This document shows, piece by piece, positions 18,661 through 28,557 of a stretch of 34,051 nucleotides of DNA. Position 1 is the stretch's first letter. The number at the start of each line of letters is the position of its first letter. The stretch covers positions 1 through 34,051 of the IMG/VR virus record IMGVR_UViG_3300042485_002397; one strand, 5' to 3'. The notes beneath the pieces are model-generated. The model saw nothing but the letters and a program-made list of their open reading frames with translations. It was not told the origin of the DNA and made no database searches. The DNA comes from a virus. Both the position numbers and the translations under genes were made by a program.

Positions 18661-20112
18661 ATGAGTCAATTCTTACAGACATATCGGTTTAAAAACAAGC
18701 CTTTTGTACACCAGGCGGCGTACCTACAACGCTTTTGGGATCATCAGGTTGCGGCATTGTTTGCAGACATGGGCACTGGAAAGAGCTTCATGTTGATCAA
18801 CAACATAGCGATGTTGTATGACCTGGGCCGTATCAATGCGGCATTGATCGTAGCGCCGAAGGGGGTCTACCGCAACTGGGTGGACACCGAAGTCCCAAAG
18901 CACATGCCAGAGCATGTGGTGTACCGCATGGCGCTGTGGTCAGCAACGCCACGCAAGGCAGAACAGGAAGCCCTCGACAACCTGTTCGAGATCACCGAGG
19001 ACTTGAAGCTCCTTATGATGAACATCGAGGCGTTCTCAACGCCGCGCGGCACGAAGTTTGCTCAAAGATTTCTGTTCGTACACAACGCGATGATGGCGAT
19101 CGATGAGTCGACGACGATCAAGACGCCGAACAGCAAACGCAGCAAAAACACTGAAAAAACAGGCAAAATGGCGAAGTATCGTCGCATCATGACGGGCTCG
19201 CCGGTGACGAAATCACCACTTGATCTGTACCAGCAGTGCGCGTTCTTGTCTGACGCGTGTCTTGACTCCCCGTCCTACTACGCGTTCCAAGCGCGCTACG
19301 CCGTGACAGTGGAGCGGCGGCTTGCGAGCCATAGTTTCAAACAGATCGTTGGCTATCGTAAGCTCGATGAGCTTAAAGAAAAGCTGGATCGGTTCAGCTT
19401 CCGCGTCAAGAAGGAGGAATGCCTAGACTTGCCGGACAAGCTCTATGTCAAGCGCGAAGTGGATCTCACGGATCAGCAGAAGGAAGCGTACAACCAGATG
19501 AAGACGCTGGCGCTCGCGCAGTTTGACCAAGGGCTGATGTCTACGGTGAATGCGTTGACGCAGTTGATGCGCTTGCATCAGATCGTCTGTGGTCATGTGA
19601 AGCTGGACAATGGCACGCTGATGTCAATCCCAAACAAGCGGGTCGAGGAACTCTTGTCCGTCGTCGAAGAGACGGACGGCAAGATGATCATTTGGGCCAC
19701 TTACCGTCATGACATCATCGCCATCAAGACCGCCCTCCAGGCTCAGTACGGCATGGAGAGCGTTGGTACGTACTTTGGCGACACGGACGATGACGAGCGC
19801 CGGCGGGTCGTTGCGGACTTCCAGGATCCAGAGAGCAAACTGCGCTTTTTCGTGGGAAACCCCAGCACCGGAGGCTACGGCCTGACCCTTACGGCGGCGA
19901 GCGTGGTCGTTTACTACAGCAATAGCTTCGATCTCGAGAAGCGGTTGCAGTCGGAGGACCGTGCGCACCGCATCGGTCAGCGTAAGAATGTGACATATAT
20001 AGACCTAATTACACCCAAAACGGTCGACGAGAAGATCGTCAAGGCGCTGCGTGACAAGATCGACATCTCGACCCAAGTGCTTGGAGAGGACATCAAGAAA
20101 TGGTTGATCTAA
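18661..20112 (+). CDS. SNF2-type SF2 DNA-dependent ATPase
   Basis: A 483-residue SF2 ATPase of the SNF2-like group seen in phage replication modules. Walker A is FADMGTGKS (34-42), motif Ia APKGVYRNW, motif II MAIDEST (145-151, DEST in place of DEAH), motif III MTGSPVTKSPLDLY, motif V GNPSTGGYGLTLTAASVVVYY and motif VI QSEDRAHRIGQRKNV. The ATG at 18661 has GAGAGGAAC directly before it; the open frame upstream lacks a ribosome-binding site. It is likely to translocate on or remodel dsDNA, perhaps in recombination. It runs opposite to the rest of the replication genes and overlaps the nuclease gene by 13 bases. Confidence 0.9.
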   Translation: MSQFLQTYRFKNKPFVHQAAYLQRFWDHQVAALFADMGTGKSFMLINNIAMLYDLGRINAALIVAPKGVYRNWVDTEVPKHMPEHVVYRMALWSATPRKAEQEALDNLFEITEDLKLLMMNIEAFSTPRGTKFAQRFLFVHNAMMAIDESTTIKTPNSKRSKNTEKTGKMAKYRRIMTGSPVTKSPLDLYQQCAFLSDACLDSPSYYAFQARYAVTVERRLASHSFKQIVGYRKLDELKEKLDRFSFRVKKEECLDLPDKLYVKREVDLTDQQKEAYNQMKTLALAQFDQGLMSTVNALTQLMRLHQIVCGHVKLDNGTLMSIPNKRVEELLSVVEETDGKMIIWATYRHDIIAIKTALQAQYGMESVGTYFGDTDDDERRRVVADFQDPESKLRFFVGNPSTGGYGLTLTAASVVVYYSNSFDLEKRLQSEDRAHRIGQRKNVTYIDLITPKTVDEKIVKALRDKIDISTQVLGEDIKKWLI

Positions 20113-20816
20113 TCCCGATCAGAAGGCTCTACAAATACGAAAGACTTGAGCGTATCGACTCCCCGGAAGGCCGGCGATACCTGGATGGTAATGCGGTTGC
20201 ATTGCCGAGTGTGACCACGATCCTCTCCGGCACGAAGGACAAAGCTGGCCTTGACGCGTGGGCCGCGAGGGTTGGTGAGACCGAAGCGAACCGGATCCGT
20301 AACGAAGCGGCCACGGTCGGTACGCATATGCACAATGTCATTGAGCGCATGGTGGCGTACCGGGATCTGCCGAGGCCGACGAATTGGCTCATGCTCAAGG
20401 GCTATGAGATGGGGTACAGGCTCGTAAACGAGTACTTTCGCAACCTGAACGAGATTTGGGGCTCGGAAGTTAGCTTGCATTACCCCGGGAAATACGCGGG
20501 AACAACGGATTTGGTCGGGGTGTACCGTGATAACCCATCAATCATCGACTTCAAGCAGTCACTGAAGCCTAAGAAGCATGAGTGGATCCAGGACTACTTC
20601 CATCAGCTCGCTGCGTACGCATTAGCCCATGACTTCATACACGGCACCAAAATCAATCACGGATACGTGCTGATCGCCCTGCAATCAGGCGGCACTCAAG
20701 AGTTCAGCACGAGCGGCGCGGAGTTCGATCGCTACAAGGATGAATGGCTAAAGCGCGTGGAAGCGTTTAGCCAGGCATCGGCGGAGCCCCGCCCTGCATC
20801 GCAGCCGCCCCAGTAA
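20100..20816 (+). CDS. PD-(D/E)XK (Cas4/RecB-like) nuclease
   Basis: A 238-residue nuclease. The RecB-type motifs are GTHMHNVIE (74-82), GTTDLVGVY with D137, IIDFKQS with D150 and K152, and YFHQLAAYALA with Q169. This order is typical of phage Cas4-like exonucleases that take the place of T7 gp6 or lambda Exo. The ATG overlaps the end of the SNF2-type gene, so the two are coupled and may act together on DNA ends. The last 50 bases overlap the end of the large virion protein gene on the other strand; both encode Pro/Ala-rich tails. Confidence 0.9.
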   Translation: MVDLIPIRRLYKYERLERIDSPEGRRYLDGNAVALPSVTTILSGTKDKAGLDAWAARVGETEANRIRNEAATVGTHMHNVIERMVAYRDLPRPTNWLMLKGYEMGYRLVNEYFRNLNEIWGSEVSLHYPGKYAGTTDLVGVYRDNPSIIDFKQSLKPKKHEWIQDYFHQLAAYALAHDFIHGTKINHGYVLIALQSGGTQEFSTSGAEFDRYKDEWLKRVEAFSQASAEPRPASQPPQ

Positions 20817-23800
20817 TCGCATCGTTTGGGAAGAGCTGCTGAAGCATCATCCGGCTCTGAGAGGTCGGCGGCGCCCCGCCGCCTCCACCAGCCGGGGGCG
20901 CGCCACCCGTCGGGGGAGTCATGCCAGGCACCCCACGGGTCGTGGGAGCTGGCGGCGCTGTGCGAATACGACGGGCCTCATCGCGACGGCGCTGGATATC
21001 TTCTTGGCGCTGCTCAGTGATGTTCAGCGCAGGGATCACGGCACGCTGGCCGGTGCTTACGAGGATGCCGGCGGCGTTTAGCTGCTCCTGTACATCACGC
21101 AAGAACGCAAGTTTCTCTTGATCCGTGCGGCCCTTGCGCAGGAGCGCGGCCATGAGCTTCGGATCGGCAGCCGCTTCACGAAGGCCCGCGAGGGCATTGA
21201 GTCGTGGCATTTGGTTAAAGAGCTGCTGCGCCGTGTTCGACACGGCACTGGCCGCAGCAAGCGAGCCAGGTCCAGATGGGATCGCGGCCGAGCTGCCATG
21301 CAGCGCGAGCCAACGCACGGCAAAGACCTCGAGAGGGTTGCCGCCAGCGAGCACATTCTCGATAAAGAGCCGATTGGTCTTGGCGTCATCAATGCGGCGT
21401 ATTGTCCCAAGTATGCGACGGATGTTTTTCACCTCATCGCTCGTCATGAGCCCCTGCGTACGCAGGAGATTGACGATAGAAGGCTGCCCTGGGGCAAGTG
21501 GTTTGAAGAGGTTGTCGTCAAACGCCTTAACGCTGAACTGATTGCCCGTGCCGCCGGACTTGGTGTACGCCCACTCGAGGATGGATGACTTCAGGCCATC
21601 GAGCGCAGCTCGTGGCGTCTGTGATGTGTTAGCAACCGCAATCAGCCGACGAAGATCCGTTACCGGGGTGCGACTGGCAAGGATATCCGAAACCGCAGCC
21701 GTTGGATTTTCGCCACCGGCGAGCACTAGCGAAAAGTCTTGTTGGTTGCGCAACTGACGGGCAGCCGCACTCTTTGGATCGTTCAACGCAGCAAATGCAT
21801 TCTCTGCATCTAGTGCAGTCTTAAGGTCGTTCTTCAGCGAACCGAACTTGTTCAGTGTCGCTTCGTTGCGCGCCATCCAGTTAGCAAGCGCTTGAGCGTT
21901 TACGCGGCCGGTTTGTGGGTTGACGATCGTCGGATCCGTCATCGCAAGACGAAGCACGCGATCCATCGCATCGGTGACAGAGACAACGCGCTTTTGTGAA
22001 AGCTCTGCCATCGGGCGGACTGCATCAAGCTGCTGCTGGACAATGCCGATCTGTCGAGCAGGAGCCTTTGCCGCACGAAGCTGTGCGAGCTGCTGGGTGA
22101 GCGCATCAAACTGCTGTGAGAAGAAGCCCACGGCGTCTTCTACCTGTTCCATGCGAGCGTAGGTCAGGTCACTGTCGCGACCGAACATGCGACTGACCAA
22201 CAGCTCAGGCGGGATACGCTCCGCACCGGCCTTGGTCACCGCCGTGATATCGCGCGCATAGCTGCGGGTGAAGTTGTCGTTAAGTGACTTAGAAAACTGA
22301 CGGGCGCGATCGTAGGCTGTCGTATTGAGCTGCGAGAAGTCATCGAGGATCGACTCCGCCAGCATGCCGTACATGCGAGCGTCCGTCGGAGAGCGCTGGT
22401 TCTTGCTCGAAGCAGAGTCCCTGGCCCACCCGAGAAGATCACTACGAATACGGATTAACTCGTCGACATCCGTCTTGTTTCCAAGCGGCTGATAAATAGG
22501 CTTGCCACCGCGACCGCGACGGACCCCGCCGATCAAGTACTCATCCGGCACACGGCCTGTCTCCAAGTACTCTGGAGTACGCATGCCGCGCTTATATGAG
22601 GCAATGGCCGTCTCATTGACACCAAGCCGTCCCATGATCGAACGCAATTCGGCAGGCAGCGCCAGATAACGCTCCGGGGTCATGTTCGAGGCAACATCAA
22701 GGAATGAGGTCAGGGTCTTCTTCGGCAAAACCTGGCGCGGTACGATCTGGCCCTTCTGCACCTTAGTGCTCTGCTGATAGGCCTGTCGCCACAAGAGCTT
22801 TTCGTAGTCACGCGCTTCGTTTAGCGCTTCTTCGACATTGTTCTTGATTGTTTGACCAATCAACTGACGATTGGCAGGCGTATCCCGTGAGATACGGGAC
22901 ACCGCATTCGCCGCAGTGCGTTCGGCTATGCCAATACGACCGAGAACCATCGAGTCGTAAAGCTGTGACTGCATTTCCGCAGCCGTGCGCAAGGCCACGG
23001 GACTACCGATGTTACTAAGCGCCCCGATCAGGGCCTGTTGCGCGCGCAGCGCGGATCTTGCCTGATCGGTGCTCTTGGCACGGAACGACGCATCGCCACG
23101 GGCAAGGCTCTCTTCGAGAAGAGCAAGCCCCGGATCACCTGTCGCTTGAGCCGCGGTCGGTCGTGCGTCAGGCGGGAAGTCTGCCTCAAGCTGACGAATG
23201 AGGTTCTTGTAGTAGCGCTCGCGCAAAACCTGAGCCTGCGCAAGCGCATCAGGGGTGCCGAGTTCCTCAAGCTCCTTGATGGGTGCTGATTCCTTCAGCG
23301 TATTGTCAAGAATGCTGTAGAGACGATTGGCACGCGCTGTATCTACCGCAGAATCACTAAACTTCTGCGAGATCAGGTTTTTAACGACATCGTAGCCGAT
23401 TGTAGCGCTTTTAAAAAGAAACCGCGTGGGAGTGAACACACTTGCGAAAAACTCAGAGCCGAAGCGAACGCCCGCATCCCCCGGAAAAAACGCTTCGGCG
23501 GCACCGCCTGCTGTGCCTACTGTGCCCGCGATCAGTGCTTCTGTGCCAAGGTAGCGTTTTGGGTTGCGACGAGCGAGCTGGACTGAGTAATCGATGATCT
23601 TGTAGATGCGCGAGCCTGGGCCATTTGCAATACCGAGGGCCGACGGTGCCGTCATCAGTAGCGTGGTCGGAGTGGAGGCCAGGAGGCCGCCTGCCGTGAT
23701 CGCGCCTTCGCGATATGGGACGAGATCTTCGCGCGGCGGGGCAGGGAAGAAATCTGCAAGCGTATCGCCAAGCGCATAGCTGACCCCATACGCGCCTGCG

Positions 23801-24450
23801 GCAGCAACAAGAGGAATCACTTGCGCCCCGGGCGCCGCCGCAGCGATAGGTAGCGTCTTTGTAAATGCCAACGCAGCCGCGGCAGCAGGAGTGCCGTAGC
23901 GCACTGCACCTTCAGCCACGCCAAGGCCGACCTGACCCGCTTTTTCGCCAACAGTGGGAGCAATGGAAACCAAAGAAGAGGGCAGTGGCGGCACATCCTC
24001 CCGGAGCGGATCCCTGATCACGCCCATCAGTGAGTCAACGCCTGGCTCAGTGATTGGAACCAGACTCGGGGGCAATTCTGGAGAGGGGGCTAAGGCCCCC
24101 ATCGCTACAATACGAGGCGAGATAAGGGCCGCTTCCACAGTATCAAGAACTGAAGGCCCTTGGTCCGTGGTCGGTGCAGCCTGATCCCCCTCTCGTCCAT
24201 CAAAACGAATAACGCGGTCGCCTATCGTAATTTCAGAGATACCCGATGACTCGGGAGGAGGGGCAGAAGCTAGCCGAATGTCTCCGAGTCGGGAGAACAA
24301 TGCCTGCCTCCTGTCTTCGGGGAGGTTGTTGAAAGTCTCCGCATTCATCGCGAACTGCGGATCAAGGCCCAGGCTGGACATGTATCCACGCACAGCAGAT
24401 ACATCTTCCGGCGACATATCCTCAAAACGAAAACTGCCAGGCGTTGCCAT
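20767..24450 (-). CDS. very large virion protein, candidate internal (ejection) protein
   Basis: A 1227-residue protein, last gene of the virion block. Residues 170-360 hold several hydrophobic Ala/Gly-rich segments (AAAALAFTKTLPIAAAAPGA, VIPLVAAAGAYGVSYALGD). The remainder is long, helical and rich in Gln, Arg and Ala with coiled-coil character. The last 60 residues are Pro/Gly-rich (TPPTGGAPPAGGGGGAPPT). I see no catalytic motif such as a transglycosylase. The size, membrane-prone segment and place at the end of the virion genes fit an internal virion protein that enters the host envelope with the DNA, as in T7-like phages. The ATG lies two bases after the upstream stop. Confidence 0.7.
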   Translation of the reverse strand: MATPGSFRFEDMSPEDVSAVRGYMSSLGLDPQFAMNAETFNNLPEDRRQALFSRLGDIRLASAPPPESSGISEITIGDRVIRFDGREGDQAAPTTDQGPSVLDTVEAALISPRIVAMGALAPSPELPPSLVPITEPGVDSLMGVIRDPLREDVPPLPSSLVSIAPTVGEKAGQVGLGVAEGAVRYGTPAAAAALAFTKTLPIAAAAPGAQVIPLVAAAGAYGVSYALGDTLADFFPAPPREDLVPYREGAITAGGLLASTPTTLLMTAPSALGIANGPGSRIYKIIDYSVQLARRNPKRYLGTEALIAGTVGTAGGAAEAFFPGDAGVRFGSEFFASVFTPTRFLFKSATIGYDVVKNLISQKFSDSAVDTARANRLYSILDNTLKESAPIKELEELGTPDALAQAQVLRERYYKNLIRQLEADFPPDARPTAAQATGDPGLALLEESLARGDASFRAKSTDQARSALRAQQALIGALSNIGSPVALRTAAEMQSQLYDSMVLGRIGIAERTAANAVSRISRDTPANRQLIGQTIKNNVEEALNEARDYEKLLWRQAYQQSTKVQKGQIVPRQVLPKKTLTSFLDVASNMTPERYLALPAELRSIMGRLGVNETAIASYKRGMRTPEYLETGRVPDEYLIGGVRRGRGGKPIYQPLGNKTDVDELIRIRSDLLGWARDSASSKNQRSPTDARMYGMLAESILDDFSQLNTTAYDRARQFSKSLNDNFTRSYARDITAVTKAGAERIPPELLVSRMFGRDSDLTYARMEQVEDAVGFFSQQFDALTQQLAQLRAAKAPARQIGIVQQQLDAVRPMAELSQKRVVSVTDAMDRVLRLAMTDPTIVNPQTGRVNAQALANWMARNEATLNKFGSLKNDLKTALDAENAFAALNDPKSAAARQLRNQQDFSLVLAGGENPTAAVSDILASRTPVTDLRRLIAVANTSQTPRAALDGLKSSILEWAYTKSGGTGNQFSVKAFDDNLFKPLAPGQPSIVNLLRTQGLMTSDEVKNIRRILGTIRRIDDAKTNRLFIENVLAGGNPLEVFAVRWLALHGSSAAIPSGPGSLAAASAVSNTAQQLFNQMPRLNALAGLREAAADPKLMAALLRKGRTDQEKLAFLRDVQEQLNAAGILVSTGQRAVIPALNITEQRQEDIQRRRDEARRIRTAPPAPTTRGVPGMTPPTGGAPPAGGGGGAPPTSQSRMMLQQLFPNDAITGAAAMQGGAPPMPG

Positions 24451-24452
24451 GC

Positions 24453-26609
24453 TTATCGGTTCCTAGTTCTTGCCGGAGTCACACCCATCCACAGGACCTC
24501 TGTATCAGGTGGAAGTCTAGCAATTTCTTCCTCACTGTAGACGGCCGGCGGCAGGCCAAGATTGGATTTTACGCGTTCAAGCACTTTGACTTTTTTACGC
24601 GCGTCGGCCACTTGGTCTGGAGCCAAAGTGGATCCAACAGTGCCCGGGGAGGTGTCTGCCTTTGCACGATTGTCAGCAAGTGCCTGATCGATCAGCGTCG
24701 ACAACGCAATAAGCTGCGTGCCATAAGCTTCGGGATCCTTAAGAAGCGCCGGCTTCAACTGCAACACGCCTTGCAGCATACGCTGCTCGGTGACGCTGTT
24801 TTGTGCGCTCTTCAAGAACGCCTCGACGACCTCTTCCGTCACGAGATTGGCTTGCGAACGAGCAAGTGTGATTTCTCGCATTGGATCGCCAAGGCCCGGA
24901 ATCTGCGAAATGCCTGCGTAAACGGAAGCAAACGGACCAGCAATCTTCGAGCGATCGCGCCATAGTGACACGGGAGCAGCAAAGGCTTCTTCGCGTGACA
25001 AGTATGTTGGCTCGTCGACCGGACGATCCGCTGGGCGTGCAGTACCGGCTTCTGTCGGCTTACGCCCGCCCTCATTCAGCAGCGGAGCAGGAGTTTCTGC
25101 CTGAACATTCTCCCGTTCGGGGGCCGGGGTTACCGCAGGCGCGTCACGCGGTAGCGTTATCGTAGTGCCTACAGGCGCCCCGCCCTTGTTACGTAGGTTT
25201 TGCGCTTCCATTACAAAGCTCGGGAGTTTATTGCCAGGAAGTTCCTGGAACCCGCTTGGCTGTCTTGTGATCGGATCCACAACCGCCTGATAGCGAGGCT
25301 GTATGTAGCTGCTAATCGCCGCAGCGACCCTGTTGGTTTCCTGGGGCGTGGTCTGACCAGAGGCAAAACGATCCAAGAGCCCTGGCTCGAGGAAGGTATT
25401 CATTTCCCACTGGCTACGCGAGCCCGTGGCAGGCGTCGGCTTGTTTGCCGCAGCGCGTGCTCTGGCATCGGCCGTCAAAACGGTGTTAAGAATAGAACGC
25501 TGCTCGGTCATCAACTTCGCGTTGAGATTTTGGATCTCATCCCGATCCTTCTCGCCCGCCTGGAGCGCCAAGAGGCGCAACTGACGCTTCGTGTCCTCAA
25601 TATCCGAAACGCGCTTCTGCACGGCCGCAGGCAGATTGCTGAACGCGCCTGCAAGACGCGCCATGGGCGAACCACGAAGGGCTTCGCCCCGCGGGCCGCG
25701 GTTAGCAGCGAAGTTAAGGGCAGCCCCCGCAATGTCAAAAAGCAGTCCAGACTGCGAAGCCGACTTATCCGAGCCCAAAAGGCGCTCGTACTCTGGCAAC
25801 CGGCCCTGCATGGCCGATTCCAGTGTCGGAACGGCCACGGGCTGCTGTTCCAGCGTGCGAGCCGCCTGCCTCTGCGCAAAATCCACCAGCTCCGGCGAAT
25901 ACAGCAAGTTCGCCGCAGAAGTGCGGTCCTCGGGAAGGTCTTCCTCATCCATCTGGGTCACGCCTTCCGGGGTTGACCCATCCCTAAAACGCTGGACAAG
26001 CCCACCCTGGTTCATCTGGATCGGCGGCATGCCTTCCGGCGGAATCGGCTGTCCATCAGGCCCAATCATCGGGCCAGCGCCCGGGGGAGGCCCCTCGGGC
26101 GGCGGGCCGCCCGGCGCCATGCCGCCCCCGGGGGGAGGGCCGGCAGCAGCAAGAAGCGCGGCCATATCACCGCCGGCAGGCGGCGGGGGTCCACCAGGAG
26201 GAAGGGGTGGCGCCCCGGGAGGCGGAACTCCCATATCTCCCCCCGAGGGCGGCGGCATCGGAGCTTGTGGCCCTTGGGCCATGTCACTTGATTGTGGCAA
26301 CGCGCCCAGTCCGCCCTGCTGCGCGAGCACGGGCTGGAGCATGGCGAGAACAGTGTCAGGGGTTTCGGCTGCGGCCTCGTAACCGACGAGATCGGCGAGC
26401 TCCTCACGGCGCGCATCGACCGATCGCATATCGCCGCGAAGATTGTTCATGAGGATTTCGGGCGAGTCCGGGCGGCGGTTAAGCACGCGTGCCGCGGATG
26501 CCTCTTCGGAGCCTTCCTCCTCTTCGAGTTCGGCCTCTTCCTCGCCCATTTGGTCGAGGAACCCTTGCATGATTCCGACGTTCTCGACGTCCATCATTTC
26601 ATTTTTCAT
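24453..26609 (-). CDS. large Pro-rich virion-associated protein
   Basis: A 718-residue protein, not assigned to a known family. It begins with an acidic stretch (EEEAELEEEEGSEEA). Residues 110-205 are a low-complexity Pro/Gly/Ala segment (MPPPSGGDMGVPPPGAPPLP and similar). A middle region of Ala-rich helices follows (LFDIAGAALNFAANRGP, VSDIEDTKRQLRLLALQ). The C-terminal third includes FASVYAGISQIPGLGDP and a helical end. It is likely a structural or ejection protein, judged from the neighbours. The ATG lies 15 bases after the upstream stop with GAGG five bases upstream. Confidence 0.7.
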   Translation of the reverse strand: MKNEMMDVENVGIMQGFLDQMGEEEAELEEEEGSEEASAARVLNRRPDSPEILMNNLRGDMRSVDARREELADLVGYEAAAETPDTVLAMLQPVLAQQGGLGALPQSSDMAQGPQAPMPPPSGGDMGVPPPGAPPLPPGGPPPPAGGDMAALLAAAGPPPGGGMAPGGPPPEGPPPGAGPMIGPDGQPIPPEGMPPIQMNQGGLVQRFRDGSTPEGVTQMDEEDLPEDRTSAANLLYSPELVDFAQRQAARTLEQQPVAVPTLESAMQGRLPEYERLLGSDKSASQSGLLFDIAGAALNFAANRGPRGEALRGSPMARLAGAFSNLPAAVQKRVSDIEDTKRQLRLLALQAGEKDRDEIQNLNAKLMTEQRSILNTVLTADARARAAANKPTPATGSRSQWEMNTFLEPGLLDRFASGQTTPQETNRVAAAISSYIQPRYQAVVDPITRQPSGFQELPGNKLPSFVMEAQNLRNKGGAPVGTTITLPRDAPAVTPAPERENVQAETPAPLLNEGGRKPTEAGTARPADRPVDEPTYLSREEAFAAPVSLWRDRSKIAGPFASVYAGISQIPGLGDPMREITLARSQANLVTEEVVEAFLKSAQNSVTEQRMLQGVLQLKPALLKDPEAYGTQLIALSTLIDQALADNRAKADTSPGTVGSTLAPDQVADARKKVKVLERVKSNLGLPPAVYSEEEIARLPPDTEVLWMGVTPARTRNR

Positions 26610-26624
26610 GTATGCCTCAATCCC

Positions 26625-28556
26625 TTAACCGAAAAGTCCGGCCCTTGACGCGCCTGCCGCTGCCGTCAACCCCGCAAGGCCAATGCCTGCGGCCTGTTGG
26701 AACGGGCTCGCCGAAGGCTGGCTGACCGCCGTCGTCGCCATCTGCGTGGACGGTGCCCCGCGATAGATGTCCGAGAGGAACCCGAGCTGCTGGTACGGAG
26801 CGTAAAGCCGCTGCATCTGCGTCGCACGCTGCGCATCGAGCCCCTGCTGGTTGAACGCCTGCTGCGCCTGTCCGGTGTTGTAGAGGAAGTTGATATCCGA
26901 CTGCTGCATGCCCTGCGCCGCCTGGCCGATGCCGAGCTGATTGATGGCCTGTTGGCCGTACTGCTGGCCAATCTGTCCGAGACCCTGCGCCATCTGCTGG
27001 CCGATTCCAAACTGCTGGCCTGCGAGTGCGCCCACGCCCTGCGCAATGTTTTGGAACTGCCCCGACTGCTGGCCGTAGATGCCGGCAAGTGCCTGCGCCG
27101 CAGCCGTACGATTCGCGCCTTGCTGCATGAGCAGATTCGAGATGTTCTGCTGCATTCCAGACTCTTGGCCCGCGATCGCCGCCTGCTGCGAGGCGAGATT
27201 GCCGTAGCCCTGTGCCGCCTGCTGGTAAAGACCGGCCGCGGACTGACCAAGACGCGCCTGCTCCACGCCCAACTGCCCAAGGCCCTGCCCCGCAGCGATC
27301 TGCTGCTGCGAGAGGTTGCCATAAAGGCCAGCGGCACCTTGGCCGAGTTGAGCCTGTTGCGCCGCCTGTTGCCCTGCGGTCTGCCCGATATTGGCAATCT
27401 GGCCAGCAGCCGCTTGTTCTGCCCCCGCACGCTGCGCTTCGAGCGAGCCAAGGGCCTGGCCTGCCTGAAGGCCTAGCTGACCTGTTGCCTGGCCACCTTG
27501 AAGGGCACGCTGCTGCTGTTGCTCAAAGGACGCCATCGCATTGGCTTGCGCTTGCGAGTACCCCTGGGAGAGGAGGTTTGCAATCGAGCCTGCCTTCTGC
27601 TCGAGCAACCCGCGCTGCAATTCGGCGCGCTGCACGCCTTCTCGTTCGCTGCCGAAGGCCCCAGAACGAACGGCTTGGGCAGAAGCGCCCTGCTGCGCAA
27701 TCGCACCCTGGCGCTCGATTTGCCGCATCGTCTCGTCGATAACTTGCTGACGATACGGATCCATGAAGGACTGAGCGCGCGACGGATCGTAGCCTTGCGT
27801 ACCGGCAGAAATCCCACCGATCCCGCGCTCAAGCCCTTGTCCGATAGCGCCTTGCGCCCCAGCCATCTGCGGCACACCCGCCGCCCCCGCCGCACGCTGT
27901 GCGGCGTTCATCAAGAGCTGCTGCGAACCCGAGAAGTCCGCCCCGGCGGACATCGCAGCCATGCGCTGCGCGTCCGAAAGACCACCCAGGCCCTGTGCCA
28001 TAGTAGCCGTGGCCGGAGTCAGGTCCGCCTGCGAAGAACGGGCGGCCATGTTTTGCGCAGTGGCTAGCGCATTAACGCCAGTGCCGATGTCCTGATAGGC
28101 CGGATTCAGGCGGCCAGTAACATCTGCCTGTAGCGCACGCTGCCCGGCCAGATCCATGTAGCCAAGGCCCGTGTTGATCTGGCCAATACCGCCCCCCATA
28201 CCGGCAGCGGCAGCGCCCGCCTGACGCATGGCGGCCTGGGCATCGGTGAACTGCCCACGAGTGTCTGCGCCACGGAGGATATCGCCCGCTTCACGGGTCG
28301 TGGTCATCGCCCCTGCGAGGCCCTGGTTCGCGGCCGTTACATACGGCGAGAACGCGCCGACGCCCTGCTGCTCCGCAGCACGCATCGCGGCGATCTGAGC
28401 CGGAGAAAACCCAGCGACCTGATAGCCCGGAAGCTGATCAGCAAACCCCTGCTGCGCGGCGAGGTCCCTCGCCTGCTTCATAAGGTCAAGCTTATAGGCT
28501 TCGATCTCCGGGGCTTCCCGGACGATCTGTTGCGTGGCGGATGTATCTGTTGCCAT
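26625..28556 (-). CDS. Gln/Ala/Gly-rich repetitive virion protein
   Basis: A 643-residue protein. The N-terminal third is Ala-rich and helical. Near residues 262-310 is the segment FMDPYRQQVIDETMRQI followed by RSGAFGSEREGVQRAEL, which I recall from virion proteins of marine and freshwater podoviruses. The next 250 residues are a degenerate repeat of about 12-15 residues (LGQGAAGLYGNLSQQQIAAG, LGQSAAGLYQQAAQGYGNL). The C-terminus is glycine-rich and hydrophobic. It may be a long helical or fibrous part of the ejection apparatus. The ATG lies one base after the upstream stop, with AAAGGG eight bases upstream. Confidence 0.75.
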   Translation of the reverse strand: MATDTSATQQIVREAPEIEAYKLDLMKQARDLAAQQGFADQLPGYQVAGFSPAQIAAMRAAEQQGVGAFSPYVTAANQGLAGAMTTTREAGDILRGADTRGQFTDAQAAMRQAGAAAAGMGGGIGQINTGLGYMDLAGQRALQADVTGRLNPAYQDIGTGVNALATAQNMAARSSQADLTPATATMAQGLGGLSDAQRMAAMSAGADFSGSQQLLMNAAQRAAGAAGVPQMAGAQGAIGQGLERGIGGISAGTQGYDPSRAQSFMDPYRQQVIDETMRQIERQGAIAQQGASAQAVRSGAFGSEREGVQRAELQRGLLEQKAGSIANLLSQGYSQAQANAMASFEQQQQRALQGGQATGQLGLQAGQALGSLEAQRAGAEQAAAGQIANIGQTAGQQAAQQAQLGQGAAGLYGNLSQQQIAAGQGLGQLGVEQARLGQSAAGLYQQAAQGYGNLASQQAAIAGQESGMQQNISNLLMQQGANRTAAAQALAGIYGQQSGQFQNIAQGVGALAGQQFGIGQQMAQGLGQIGQQYGQQAINQLGIGQAAQGMQQSDINFLYNTGQAQQAFNQQGLDAQRATQMQRLYAPYQQLGFLSDIYRGAPSTQMATTAVSQPSASPFQQAAGIGLAGLTAAAGASRAGLFG

Positions 28557-28557
28557 A

